A DNA stretch of 64,000 nt from Actinomycetota bacterium. Its GTDB lineage: Bacteria; Actinomycetota; Acidimicrobiia; Acidimicrobiales; Ilumatobacteraceae. Positions 9,021 through 17,256 of the stretch are shown here, in pieces. The notes under the pieces are model-generated. The model was not told the origin of the DNA and did not search any database. It worked only from the letters and a program-made list of their open reading frames with translations. Every line of letters starts with the position of its first letter. Position 1 is the stretch's first letter. The stretch spans positions 1 to 64,000 of the forward strand of contig WLIV01000011.1 in NCBI GenBank assembly GCA_009702045.1, written 5' to 3'. Position numbers and translations under genes: made by a program.

Positions 9021-10364
9021 TCAGAGCGGTGTGTTGTCATGGGGGCGCGGCTGGATGCGCTCGCGCTTGTCGATCAACATCCGCAATGCCTCGCCGATGA
9101 TCTGGCGCGTCTCCGCCGGTTCGACGACGGCATCGACGTAGCCGCGTTCGGCGGCGATGTATGGGTTCAGCAACCGTTGGCTGTAGTCGGCTTCGAATGC
9201 AGCACGTTCCTCAGGTGTGGCTCGGCGCTGCAGGATCGCTGCAGCCTGACCGGCACCCATGACCGCCAGCTCGGCCCATGGCCATGCCAGGCACAGGTCG
9301 TTGCCCATCTTCTTGGAATCCATCACAATGTACGCGCCGCCGTAGCTCTTGCGCAGGATCACGCAGATACGGGGCACGGTGGCTCTGCCGTAGGCGAACA
9401 CGAGCTGGGCACCGTGGCGGATCATGCCGCGCCACTCGAGGTCTTTGCCGGGGTAGAAGCCCGGCGTGTCGACGAGGGTGATGATCGGCAGGTTGAACGC
9501 ATCGCACATGGTGACGAAGCGGGCAGCCTTCTGCGATGCCGGAATGTCGAGCGTGCCGGCGAGCGCGAGCGGCTGATTGGCGACCACACCAACCGGCATG
9601 CCGCCGATGGTGGTGAGCGCCGTGACCACATTGCTGGCCCACCGTGGGCGCAACTCCAACAGATCGCTATCGTCGGCCAATGCCCGAATGACCGACCTGA
9701 CGTCGTAGCTGCCGGTCGACGACGCCGGGATCAGCGTGCCCGCTTCCGGTGTCTGTCGCTCGATTTCGTCGTCGGTGGGCCAGGTGGGTGGCTCCTCGTC
9801 GTTGTGCTGTGGGAAGTACGACAAGATCTGTCCGGCGGTTTCGATCGCCGATTCGAGATCGGCGGCGACGAGCGTGGCTGCACCGCTGTAGCGAGCGTGG
9901 CTCGTCGCTCCGCCCAGTTCGTCGTTGTCCATGACGACTCCGGTGAACTCAGCCACCATCGTCGGTCCGCTGACGAATGCGTACGCGCCTTCGGTCATCA
10001 CGACATGGTCGGCGATGCCCAGGAGCAGCGCTGGGCCAGACACAGCTGGGCCATCGACGATCAGAATGCTGGGAACCACGCCCGAGCAATCGGTCAGCGC
10101 CTTGGCGGCGCGTCCCCAACCATGGAGCGCGGAGAATCCCTCGACGATGTCGGCTCCGCTGGAACGCAGGACTCCGATGAGCGGCAGCCGCTGGGTGACG
10201 GCGGTGACAGCGGCGATCTCCAGCATGGATGACGCCTCACTGGTGAGCGCACCCTTGCGATCGGTGGCATCGACCTCGACCCATACCACGTCGCGCCCCT
10301 CGAACTGCCGGACGTCGGCGCGTACGGATCCGGGGACCTTGCTGCGGAGTGCGATGTCAGCCAT
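9021..10364 (-). CDS. Acyl-CoA carboxylase carboxyltransferase (beta) subunit
   Basis: Carboxyltransferase of the PCCB/AccD family, moving a carboxyl group from biotin to an acyl-CoA. Both crotonase-like halves are present: the N half with SSGADIVEGF and GPALLLGIADHVVM, the C half with DTPGFYPGKDLEWRGMIRHGA, SYGGAYIVMDSKKMG and WPWAELAVMGA. At 447 residues it is about 70-80 shorter than usual at the N-terminus, beginning directly in the first catalytic half. No biotin carboxylase or carrier gene is nearby, so a partner must be encoded elsewhere. The acyl-CoA (acetyl, propionyl or other) cannot be decided. It is upstream of gltA on the same strand. Confidence 0.88.
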   Translation of the reverse strand: MADIALRSKVPGSVRADVRQFEGRDVVWVEVDATDRKGALTSEASSMLEIAAVTAVTQRLPLIGVLRSSGADIVEGFSALHGWGRAAKALTDCSGVVPSILIVDGPAVSGPALLLGIADHVVMTEGAYAFVSGPTMVAEFTGVVMDNDELGGATSHARYSGAATLVAADLESAIETAGQILSYFPQHNDEEPPTWPTDDEIERQTPEAGTLIPASSTGSYDVRSVIRALADDSDLLELRPRWASNVVTALTTIGGMPVGVVANQPLALAGTLDIPASQKAARFVTMCDAFNLPIITLVDTPGFYPGKDLEWRGMIRHGAQLVFAYGRATVPRICVILRKSYGGAYIVMDSKKMGNDLCLAWPWAELAVMGAGQAAAILQRRATPEERAAFEADYSQRLLNPYIAAERGYVDAVVEPAETRQIIGEALRMLIDKRERIQPRPHDNTPL

Positions 10365-10375
10365 CGGGGGAGAGA

Positions 10376-11314
10376 CTAGACAGCGCGGTGGGCTGACACC
10401 GCTTCGGGTCCGATGTGCACGCCGGGTTGCTCAGCGCCCTGTGAGGCGATGACTTCGCGCAGCACTGCCAGCGCGGCGCGGGTGGGAGCGCCAGGGGCAG
10501 GCCGCCGGCGCTGCACCCAGCCCACCACACGACGCGGCAGTTCTGGGACGCCGACCCTCTTGAAGTCCGCCTTCAACCACCGCGGCACCGCGGTCGCCGG
10601 CACGATCGTGGCGCCGAACCCTTCGAACGCCAGCGATGTGAGCAGGCGGACGCCATCGATCTCCACCTGCGCCTGCAACTCGACGCCGGCGTTCCCGGCG
10701 GAGCGGTCGATCATCCGGCGAAGCGCAGTGCCTCGTGGCGGCAACATCAGCGGCTCGACGGCGAGCTCCGCCAGCGTCACCGTGTCGCGTCCGGCCAGGT
10801 GGTGGCTGCCGTGCATCAACAGCACCAGGTCTTCGGAGAACAGCGGTTCGACCTCTACTTCGGGCTCGTCAACCGGCAGGTGCAAGATGGCGGCGTCGAT
10901 GTAGCCGGCGAGCAATCGGGGGAGCAGGTTGGTGGTGTTTCCCTCGTGCACGGTGACATGTACTAACGGGTGCTGCTTCGCCGCCTGAGTGAGCAGCTGC
11001 GGCAGGATCCAGCGGGCCGTGGTGCCGATCACGCCCAGGCGGGTATCGCCGCGCACCTCGTCACCTCGGGATGCCATGTCGGCAGCGATGTCGTCCAGTT
11101 CGTGCAGTACCCGACGGGCGCGCTCGACCACCATGGCGCCATCCTCGGTGAGCGTGCCGCGTTGGCGGTCGACGAGCGTGACGCCTAGTTCCCGTTCCAG
11201 CCGGGCGATGTGCCCGCTGACGTTGGACTGGACGGTGTAGAGCGCCCGTGCGGCAGCGGAGAACGATCCGTGGTCGGCGATTGCCACGAGGCTGTTCAGC
11301 TGCCGGAGGTCCAT
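10376..11314 (-). CDS. LysR-type transcriptional regulator
   Basis: A 312-residue regulator from ATG 11314. The N-terminal winged helix-turn-helix reads MDLRQLNSLVAIADHGSFSA then AAARALYTVQSNVSGHIARL, the canonical LysR pattern, followed by an effector-binding domain (about 90-295) of the periplasmic-binding fold. It lies 11 bp upstream of the carboxyltransferase gene on the same strand, so that gene may be in its operon. The 5' side faces the 6C RNA promoter, and LysR regulators often act on divergent units. The effector is unknown. An upstream frame to 11410 would cross the 6C RNA and is rejected. Confidence 0.92.
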   Translation of the reverse strand: MDLRQLNSLVAIADHGSFSAAARALYTVQSNVSGHIARLERELGVTLVDRQRGTLTEDGAMVVERARRVLHELDDIAADMASRGDEVRGDTRLGVIGTTARWILPQLLTQAAKQHPLVHVTVHEGNTTNLLPRLLAGYIDAAILHLPVDEPEVEVEPLFSEDLVLLMHGSHHLAGRDTVTLAELAVEPLMLPPRGTALRRMIDRSAGNAGVELQAQVEIDGVRLLTSLAFEGFGATIVPATAVPRWLKADFKRVGVPELPRRVVGWVQRRRPAPGAPTRAALAVLREVIASQGAEQPGVHIGPEAVSAHRAV

Positions 11315-11349
11315 CACGAAAAACGATACCAAGTATCCGCGATTACTGC

Positions 11350-11378
11350 TTGAAAGATCACTCGCGCTCGTGCATACT
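11350..11378 (+). promoter_or_regulatory. Sigma70-type promoter of the 6C RNA
   Basis: TTGAAA at 11350-11355 and CATACT at 11373-11378 are spaced by exactly 17 bp. The expected transcription start is about 11385, just before the first 6C hairpin. The promoter lies between the divergent LysR gene and the HAD-acyltransferase gene. Confidence 0.7.
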
Positions 11379-11384
11379 TTCACA

Positions 11385-11500
11385 TGTAATCGAAGCGGAT
11401 CATCCCCCAATGATCCGCTCGACAGAACCCCACAATGTGGCTCCCCCAGCCACAGGGTTCAAGGTTGAGAGGCCCCGGCTCCCCCAGTCGGGGCCTTTCC
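11385..11500 (+). ncRNA. 6C small RNA (actinobacterial C-rich-loop sRNA)
   Basis: Two hairpins with C-rich loops occur in tandem. The first has a perfect 10-bp stem (11394-11403 with 11410-11419) and loop CCCCCA. The second has inner stem TGTGGCT/AGCCACA around CCCCC (11443-11447) and outer stem GAACCC/GGGTTC with a 5-nt bulge. A terminator hairpin, also with a C-rich loop, follows. This is the layout of 6C RNA, a family known from actinobacteria such as Streptomyces and Mycobacterium, thought to act on mRNAs through its C-rich loops. As I recall, the mycobacterial copy also lies beside a HAD hydrolase gene, as here. The loops hold five rather than six consecutive C. The ends are inferred from the promoter and terminator. 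Confidence 0.85.
11470..11500 (+). terminator. Intrinsic terminator of the 6C RNA
   Basis: AGGCCCCG (11470-11477) pairs with CGGGGCCT (11489-11496) around an 11-nt C-rich loop and runs into TTTCCC. The U-tract is short. Some read-through into the HAD-acyltransferase gene starting at 11523 is possible. Confidence 0.7.
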
Positions 11501-11522
11501 CGTTCTCCACTAGGGTTGTGCC

Positions 11523-12962
11523 GTGACCACGGGCGCAGCGTTCTTCGACCTCGACCGAACCCTGTTGGCAGGCGCCTCGGGCGAGGTCTTCGCCAGCGCA
11601 ATGCGTGAGGCCGGTATCGGCGGTGGGCCCTTCCCTGGAGAAAAGACGCTGTTCGCGCTGTTCAACCGCATCGGCGAGACCTTGCCATCGATGTTGCTGG
11701 CTCGCCAGGCCGTGGGGATGGCCAAAGGTCATTCGCAGGCCGCCACCCGCGCTGCGGCGGCCAAGGTGGCACCTCAGCTGGCGGCGATGGTGCAGCCGTT
11801 GGCAGCTCCGTTGTTTGCCGAGCACCGCGCCGCGGGGCGCAAGGTAGTGCTGGCCACGACGACGCCGCACGATCTGGTGCAACCGCTGGCCGAGTTGCTG
11901 GGGATGGACGATGTGGTGGCCACGCGGCACCGAGTGCACGACGATGGCATCTACGACGGCTCGCTCGACGGGCCGTTCGTGTGGAGTGGCGGCAAGCTGG
12001 CTGCCGTGCGCTCGTGGGCGGAGGCCCACGGGGTCGACCTGACGGAGAGCTATGCCTACTCCGACAGTGTGTTCGACACTCCATTGTTGGCGGCCGTGGG
12101 GCACCCGTTCGTCGTCAACCCCGATCCGCGGATGGCGGTGATGGCGGCTGCCCGCCGGTGGCCGGTGATCGACCTTGCTCGTGGAGGCTCAGGTGTGGCG
12201 CGGATTCCGGTGGTGAACCTCGAGATCCAGCGTCTGGCGCTGAGCTGTGTGCACCCAGTGCTGTTCCCGTATGCCAAGTTCCGCATCGAGGGCCTCGAGA
12301 ACTTGCCGACTGAGGGTCCGGCCATCATTGTCGGCAACCACCGCAGCTACTTCGATCCTGTAGCCATCGCAATGGCAATCGCGCGTACGAACCGCACGGT
12401 GCGCTTCCTCGGGAAGAAGGAAGTGTTCGACGCACCCGTGGTCGGCCCGATCGCCGCGGCGATGGGTGGCATTCGTGTCGATCGGGGCACCGGCGACGAA
12501 GGGCCGCTCGCCGCCGCTGCCGAGGCGTTGGCCGCCGGCGATCTGGTGGCGCTGATGCCACAGGGCACGATCCCGCGCGGGAGGGCGTTCTACGACCCGG
12601 TGTTGAAGGGTCGCTGGGGTGCTGCCCGTCTGGCGGCGATGACGAAAGCACCCGTGATCCCGATCGGGCTGTGGGGCACCGAGCAGGTGTGGCCGCGCTC
12701 GGCACGCTTGCCCGCGCTGCTGAACGTGTGGAACCCGCCCACCATCACGGTCACGATCGGCGAGCCGGTGAGCCTGGTGTATCGCCGGGCCGAGACCGAT
12801 ACGAAGCGGATCATGAAGGCGATCATGGCCTTGCTGCCGCCCGAAGCCAGCGAGCGCCGCGAGCCCACCGCTGCGGAGATCGCCCGGGCATTGCCCGCGG
12901 GTGTTGCCGACGTCGATGCCAGCGCCGAGCACGAAGCGACCCGCCGTCCCGGCACCAACTGA
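11523..12962 (+). CDS. HAD-IB hydrolase fused to 1-acylglycerol-3-phosphate acyltransferase
   Basis: A two-domain protein of 479 residues from GTG 11523. Residues 1-215 form a HAD-superfamily IB phosphatase domain with nucleophile motif FFDLDRTL and a late acidic motif near YAYSDSVFD. Residues 245-450 form a PlsC acyltransferase with the catalytic block NHRSYFD (NHx4D), the GGIRVDRG block and the MPQGTIPRG block (usually FPEGTRS). The fusion would join phosphate removal and acyl transfer in phospholipid metabolism, probably at the inner membrane face. It follows the 6C RNA by 23 bp. The glutamate of the usual FPEGT motif is replaced by Gln, which may alter lysophosphatidate binding. Confidence 0.9.
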   Translation: MTTGAAFFDLDRTLLAGASGEVFASAMREAGIGGGPFPGEKTLFALFNRIGETLPSMLLARQAVGMAKGHSQAATRAAAAKVAPQLAAMVQPLAAPLFAEHRAAGRKVVLATTTPHDLVQPLAELLGMDDVVATRHRVHDDGIYDGSLDGPFVWSGGKLAAVRSWAEAHGVDLTESYAYSDSVFDTPLLAAVGHPFVVNPDPRMAVMAAARRWPVIDLARGGSGVARIPVVNLEIQRLALSCVHPVLFPYAKFRIEGLENLPTEGPAIIVGNHRSYFDPVAIAMAIARTNRTVRFLGKKEVFDAPVVGPIAAAMGGIRVDRGTGDEGPLAAAAEALAAGDLVALMPQGTIPRGRAFYDPVLKGRWGAARLAAMTKAPVIPIGLWGTEQVWPRSARLPALLNVWNPPTITVTIGEPVSLVYRRAETDTKRIMKAIMALLPPEASERREPTAAEIARALPAGVADVDASAEHEATRRPGTN

Positions 12963-12965
12963 CCA

Positions 12966-13094
12966 AGTGCGAGTGCCTGCCCGCCGGTGCGAGTGGGTGC
13001 CCGCCGGTGCGAGTGCCTGCGGAGCACCCGAGTGGCAGAGCGCGCCACGGGCGCGTTCACCCACTCGGGCGCGCCCACCCACTCGGGTGGGCGC
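12966..13094. repeat. GC-rich palindromic intergenic element, copy 1
   Basis: This spacer between two convergent genes is built from repeated GCGAGTG and CCGCCGGTGCGAGTG units followed by inverted ACTCGGG units. It shares the string GCACCCGAGTGGCA, followed by a related GCGCG tail, with the element at 61007-61118. It appears to be a dispersed intergenic repeat family of this genome. Confidence 0.6.
13071..13094. terminator. Hairpin between convergent genes
   Basis: GCGCCCACCC and GGGTGGGCGC form a perfect 10-bp stem with an ACTC loop, 8 bp past the stop of the downstream minus-strand gene. It could end transcription from both sides, but it has no U-tract. Confidence 0.45.
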
Positions 13095-13101
13095 CGACAG
13101 G

Positions 13102-13887
13102 TCAGGCGCGTTTCGGCGGTCGCGGCACGAAGGGACTGGTGCGGGCGACGTACTCCACGTAGCCGGTGCGGCGCTTCACCAGGCTCTTCTCCAGCAACGT
13201 CACGCCACTGACCCGCCGCAGGAAGAGCGTCATCACCGCCGCGCCGATGAAGCCCCAGCGGCCGATCGGTACCTCGGCCGCGACCAGTGCGATACCCCAC
13301 CACACACATGCGTCACCGAAGTAGTTCGGGTGGCGGGTGTACTTCCACAGACCCTTGTTCATCACGGTGCCGGCATTTGCCGGGTTCTTCTTGAACCGAG
13401 CCAACTGTGCATCACCGACGGCCTCGAAGAACAGACCGACGAGCCACACCGCGACGCCGACCCATGCGAGCGCACCGAGTGACGGGGTGGTGCGCAGTTG
13501 ACCCAGCTGCACGGGCAGCGACACGAGGAACATCAGGGTGCCCTGCAGGGTGAACACGGTGACCAGGCTGATCAGCCCGAAGCGCGGGCCCCAGTGTTTG
13601 CGCATCGCTTTGTAGCGGTAGTCCTCGCCGTTGCCGTGGTTGCGCCAGAACAGGTAGCCGCCGAGTCGCAGTCCCCACAGAGAGGTCATCGCCACCAGCA
13701 GGTTCTGGCGTGCAGAGAGGCCGTCGACGCTGAGGCGTACGGCCCATGCAACGGCGACGAAGCCGAGGCCCCACACGACATCGACGATCGAAGCGTTCTT
13801 CACGATCAGGCTGATCACCCAGGTGGCGAACATCAGCGCAGCGATGGTGAGCGCGGCAACTGCGAGAGGGTTGGTGGTGGCGAGCAT
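13102..13887 (-). CDS. DUF1295 family membrane protein (steroid 5-alpha-reductase-like)
   Basis: A 261-residue integral membrane protein with about six hydrophobic segments. The C-terminal part carries the family signature: RHPNYFGDACVWWGIAL near 185 and LLEKSLVKRRTGYVEYVART near 235. DUF1295 proteins are related to steroid 5-alpha-reductases and isoprenylcysteine methyltransferases and are thought to reduce or modify lipid substrates using NADPH. The substrate is unknown. Its stop lies 7 bp before the acyltransferase gene start would be read on the same strand in reverse order, that is, the acyltransferase gene (13895-14869) is immediately upstream, consistent with a lipid operon. Confidence 0.88.
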   Translation of the reverse strand: MLATTNPLAVAALTIAALMFATWVISLIVKNASIVDVVWGLGFVAVAWAVRLSVDGLSARQNLLVAMTSLWGLRLGGYLFWRNHGNGEDYRYKAMRKHWGPRFGLISLVTVFTLQGTLMFLVSLPVQLGQLRTTPSLGALAWVGVAVWLVGLFFEAVGDAQLARFKKNPANAGTVMNKGLWKYTRHPNYFGDACVWWGIALVAAEVPIGRWGFIGAAVMTLFLRRVSGVTLLEKSLVKRRTGYVEYVARTSPFVPRPPKRA

Positions 13888-13894
13888 CGATCTC

Positions 13895-14869
13895 CTATGA
13901 GGCGAGCAATAGGTGGACGGCAGCGTCGGCCAGTAGCCACTGGTCGTCGAGCCAGGCGGTGAAACCGTCGCCGGAGGGAACCTGTTCCCGGGCGATGCGG
14001 ATTGCGTGGAACCTCACTGGCCGGGGACGACGCGAAAGGTGGCGCAGAATGCCGCCGAAGGTGTCGAGGCCATCGAAGCCGACATGCCAGGCGATCACCA
14101 CATCGGCGGTGGGGCACCCCTCCAGCAGCGCAGCGGCGCCAGACGGTCGTGGAGGCAGCAGGTGCTGCAACTCGCCGAGCTTCGCGGCTCGTGCAGGGTC
14201 GCGTTCGCCGATCTTGGTGATCGCCCGCTCGCGTTTGTGGCCGGCGGCGCGGGTGCCCTCAGGGAAGATGATTGCAACCTCGTCGGCCTGCAGCCCGGCG
14301 GCGAGTTCGCGCAGCGCAGCCAGCTCAGCGGACGAGTCATCGGCGCCGCGGTCGAGGAAGTGGTTCGGCAGGCGGTTGCCGACGATGTCGAGACACGGGT
14401 CGACCAGCAGTTCACGTTTCAGCACGTAACGAGGGTTCATCCGTGCCTGCGAAGTGACGACCCAAGCGCTGACCAGCGAATCGGCGAGGCTCGCGTGGCG
14501 GCACAGCATGATTGTCGGACCGGGGGAGAGCGCGCTCGCGTCGGCGGCCTCGATGGCGATGCCGGTGGTGGCGCGCAACGCACTCATCAACCGCGCGGCC
14601 CACCAGCGTTGGAGCGCGTACTGAGAGCGGCTGGCATGTGCGCGCCCGACGCACCAGAGGCCGAACGCAGCGATGACACCGCAGACCTCGAGCCACGCCC
14701 AACACACGCCGAAGGCGAGCAGCCGAACGGTGGGGAGCCGCGTGCGCCCGCGGACCAGATCAGCCGCGCCTGCGACCACGAACCAGACCGGGATGGTGGC
14801 GGTGAGAATGGCCGCCGCCAGGAACAGCACAGGGATGGAGACGATCCGCCGTCGGAGCGTGCCAGGCAT
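13895..14869 (-). CDS. Lysophospholipid acyltransferase family protein (PlsC-like)
   Basis: A 324-residue protein with two N-terminal hydrophobic segments (about 10-35 and 45-75). The catalytic block is CRHASLADS (Hx4D) near 144, and the FPEGTRA block is intact near 218. The family transfers acyl groups to lysophospholipids at the membrane. It starts 3 bp after the stop of the LLM oxidoreductase gene and ends 7 bp before the DUF1295 gene, so the three are probably one minus-strand transcript. The acceptor is unknown. Confidence 0.88.
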   Translation of the reverse strand: MPGTLRRRIVSIPVLFLAAAILTATIPVWFVVAGAADLVRGRTRLPTVRLLAFGVCWAWLEVCGVIAAFGLWCVGRAHASRSQYALQRWWAARLMSALRATTGIAIEAADASALSPGPTIMLCRHASLADSLVSAWVVTSQARMNPRYVLKRELLVDPCLDIVGNRLPNHFLDRGADDSSAELAALRELAAGLQADEVAIIFPEGTRAAGHKRERAITKIGERDPARAAKLGELQHLLPPRPSGAAALLEGCPTADVVIAWHVGFDGLDTFGGILRHLSRRPRPVRFHAIRIAREQVPSGDGFTAWLDDQWLLADAAVHLLLAS

Positions 14870-14872
14870 GGG

Positions 14873-15739
14873 TCAGCCGTTGAACTCGGCGACGAGTGGG
14901 GCGTATGCGTCCATCGCCTGCAGCGCCGCGCTGCGGTCGAGCGGGGGGAGCCACAGGGCCACGAACTCAGTGCCGATCGATGCCAGGTGGTGCAAATGGG
15001 CAGCGTCTGCCTTGGCCCCCAGGACACCCAGTCCGATGGTGGACGGGTCGCGACCGGCTTCGGTCGCTGCGTGCTGGAGGGCGGTCCACTTTTCGTCGAC
15101 CGGGAAGCGTCCCTCGATCGGCATCCAGTAGTCGCCGTATTCGACGATGTGCTGGAAGTGCAGCGGGGTCGGCGATGCTCCGATCACGATCGGTGGGTGT
15201 GGTTGCTGCACTGGCTTGGGCCAGCTCCAGCTCTTCTCGAAGTTCACGAACTCGCCGTGGAACTCGGCTTCGTCCTTTGTCCAGAGTTCCTTGCAGGCGA
15301 GGACCTTCTCGCGCACCATCTTGCGGCGGCGCTTGATATCGGCCGGAGAGATACCGTGCGACTCCATCTCCTCGTGGTTCCACCCGTAGCCGACCCCAAA
15401 CTTCAGGCGGCCGTTGGAGATGACGTCGAGCGACGCAACCTCCTTGGCCAGCCAGATCGGGTCGCGTTGGGCGACGAGCGTGATGCCGGTGCCTAACTTC
15501 AACGTGGTGGTGACGGCAGCGACCGCCGTCAGCGCGATGAACTGGTCGTGCGTTCGCCAGTATTCCGGGGAGAGCGGCGGTGCGCCGACGCGCCCGCCCC
15601 ACGGTGTGCGACGCGACACCGGGATGTGGCTGTGCTCGGGAAACCAGAGCGAGTCGAAGCCACGCGCTTCGGTCTCGCGGCCGAGTTCGATGGGCTGGAT
15701 ACCTTGGTCTGTGGGGAAGATGATCAGCCCGATACGCAT
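14873..15739 (-). CDS. LLM class F420-dependent oxidoreductase
   Basis: A luciferase-like TIM-barrel oxidoreductase of 288 residues from ATG 15739. It starts MRIGLIIFPTDQGI and has the FDSLWFPEHSHIP block, KLGTGITLVAQRDPIWLAKE and RLKFGVGYGWNHEEMESHGI, all typical of actinobacterial F420H2-dependent enzymes. The substrate is unknown. It heads a probable operon with the acyltransferase and DUF1295 genes. The same frame stays open far upstream (to 16936) across other genes, so the longer reading is rejected in favour of the family-typical start. Confidence 0.9.
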   Translation of the reverse strand: MRIGLIIFPTDQGIQPIELGRETEARGFDSLWFPEHSHIPVSRRTPWGGRVGAPPLSPEYWRTHDQFIALTAVAAVTTTLKLGTGITLVAQRDPIWLAKEVASLDVISNGRLKFGVGYGWNHEEMESHGISPADIKRRRKMVREKVLACKELWTKDEAEFHGEFVNFEKSWSWPKPVQQPHPPIVIGASPTPLHFQHIVEYGDYWMPIEGRFPVDEKWTALQHAATEAGRDPSTIGLGVLGAKADAAHLHHLASIGTEFVALWLPPLDRSAALQAMDAYAPLVAEFNG

Positions 15740-15816
15740 ACCTTGGAGGTTAACCCCGTGCCTTCTGCCGCCATTCCCTTCCGTCTGTGTCGCGGTGCTG
15801 ACCACGAGCCGTCGTC

Positions 15817-16062
15817 GTGCGCGGCAAGGTGCATGGTGTGTGGTTCCGCGACTCGTGTCGGCGGATGGCGATCGACCAGGGCGTCGCCGGATGGGTGCGC
15901 AACCGAATGGACGGCACCGTCGAAGCGGTGTTCGAAGGCCCGATCGAGGCAGTCGCCCGTTGTGTGTCGTGGTGTCGTGCGGGGCCACCACGGGCCGAGG
16001 TGGATGGCATCGATGTGCGCGAGGATCCTGCCGAGGGGACCTCGGGCTTCTCGATCTGGTGA
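15817..16062 (+). CDS. acyP: Acylphosphatase
   Basis: This small cytosolic enzyme hydrolyses acyl phosphates. The 81-residue protein contains the phosphate-binding block GKVHGVWFRDS with the catalytic Arg and the second motif GWVRNRMDGTVEAVFEG with the catalytic Asn. The frame is closed by a TGA at 15799-15801, so GTG 15817 is the only likely start. This makes the protein about 10 residues shorter than usual at the N-terminus. No clear ribosome site is seen. It stands alone between two minus-strand genes. Confidence 0.88.
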   Translation: MRGKVHGVWFRDSCRRMAIDQGVAGWVRNRMDGTVEAVFEGPIEAVARCVSWCRAGPPRAEVDGIDVREDPAEGTSGFSIW

Positions 16063-16065
16063 GGG

Positions 16066-16716
16066 TCAGGCGGTGAACGCTGGGCCGTCGAAGCGGTCGA
16101 CGGTCGTGAACGAGTCGACCGGCTTGCGGCTCAACTTCGTCGGCTGGTGCACCGGCACGCCGAGGAAGATCACGGCTGCGAGCGCGTGGCCTTCGGGCAG
16201 GCCGAGTGCCGGCGCGGCGGCGGGTTCGGCCCGCGAGAGGAACGTGGTCATCACGCCACCCAGGCCGTGCGCTCGAGCCGACAGCAACAGGTTCCAGCAG
16301 AACGGGTAGATGCTGGCGCCTGCCGTGACCGGCGGGCGATCGAGGTTTCCGTCCATCAGCGCGATGTGGTGCAGATCGGCCGCGACTGCCAGCACCACCG
16401 GGATGTCCTCGATGGTCTCCACGAGCGCGTTGGGCACGACCTTCGGCGGTGCATCGATCGACTTTCCGAACGCAAACGCGGTCGCTCCCGTCGCGTTCGC
16501 GCCGAGGTACTCGTGCCAGATCGGCAGCATCAGGTCGGCCATCGTGCGTCGTATGGCGAGATCCTTGACGACCGCCACACGCCACGGCTGGCGGTTGCCG
16601 CCGCTGGGAGCGAAGCGTGCATCGTCGAGCACCGCGGTGACAGTGGCGTCGTCGACGGGGTCGGTAGTGAAGGCGCGAACGGAACCATTGGTGCGGATCG
16701 CGGTGGAGATGTCCAT
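16066..16716 (-). CDS. Nitroreductase family protein
   Basis: An FMN-dependent nitroreductase-fold protein of 216 residues from ATG 16716 (MDISTAIRTNGSVRAF). The FAPSGGNRQPWRV block near 35-47 is the usual FMN contact. The tail (AVIFLGVPVHQPTKL) is the family C-terminal strand. The substrate is unknown. It faces the acylphosphatase gene tail to tail with 3 bp between stops. The 167 bp upstream (16717-16883) hold no gene, only a GACCACG/CGTGGTC palindrome at 16754-16773 that might be an operator. Confidence 0.85.
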   Translation of the reverse strand: MDISTAIRTNGSVRAFTTDPVDDATVTAVLDDARFAPSGGNRQPWRVAVVKDLAIRRTMADLMLPIWHEYLGANATGATAFAFGKSIDAPPKVVPNALVETIEDIPVVLAVAADLHHIALMDGNLDRPPVTAGASIYPFCWNLLLSARAHGLGGVMTTFLSRAEPAAAPALGLPEGHALAAVIFLGVPVHQPTKLSRKPVDSFTTVDRFDGPAFTA

Positions 16717-16883
16717 CGGCCCACGATGCCACACAGTGCCCCGGTCGCACCGTGACCACGACCGCCCGTGGTCGAGATGTGACAAGAACGAGGTTGGTGG
16801 GCCAGATGTAGCTCACACCCCACTGGCCATGAGCACGACCAGGAGGTTTATGAAGGCTCCAGCCATCCCATGAGCTCGCCGCC

Positions 16884-17138
16884 TCACTTGCGTCGCATCT
16901 CGATTGCGCCGTACAGCACGATGCCGAGCCCGGCAACGATCGTCACCGCGCCCGCAGTCCGATCGCCGTTGGCGGTATCACGGCACTGCTCGTAGCCGGT
17001 GTCGCGGTCACCGCAGCCGATCTCCTGCATTCCTCCGTTGCACGCCAACAACCCGCCCAGCAACAAGATCGCGCCACCCACCCATGAGAGCACACGTCCA
17101 CGTCGCCGCCGATCCTGATTCGATGTCATCACGATCAC
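16884..17138 (-). CDS. Small two-span membrane protein
   Basis: I do not recognise a family. The 84-residue product has a basic N-terminus (QDRRRRGR), two hydrophobic segments (about 18-33 and 60-79) and a short intervening loop with three cysteines and acidic residues (IGCGDRDTGYEQC). With the positive-inside rule both ends would be cytoplasmic and the cysteine loop outside. The start could be GTG 17138 or ATG 17129. It lies 118 bp downstream of acn on the same strand. Confidence 0.6.
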   Translation of the reverse strand: MIVMTSNQDRRRRGRVLSWVGGAILLLGGLLACNGGMQEIGCGDRDTGYEQCRDTANGDRTAGAVTIVAGLGIVLYGAIEMRRK

Positions 17139-17256
17139 CCAACGCGATCGTGCGCCGCTTCACGCTGGAACTCAACACCGAAAACGTGCAAGTCGGCGCG
17201 GAGGCAGGCCGTGAGCCCGGTTCAACGCCGACTCGGACGGAACGTTCGGATCAGCG

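Noticed and set aside
12963-13101. Possible CRISPR-like array in the repeated spacer
   Set aside because: The repeats are short, irregular and palindromic with no regular spacers, and no cas genes are present.
14873-16936. A 687-codon minus-strand frame covering the LLM gene and beyond
   Set aside because: Only the part from 15739 matches the LLM family; the rest runs through the nitroreductase and acylphosphatase genes in another frame and is an open reading effect of high GC.
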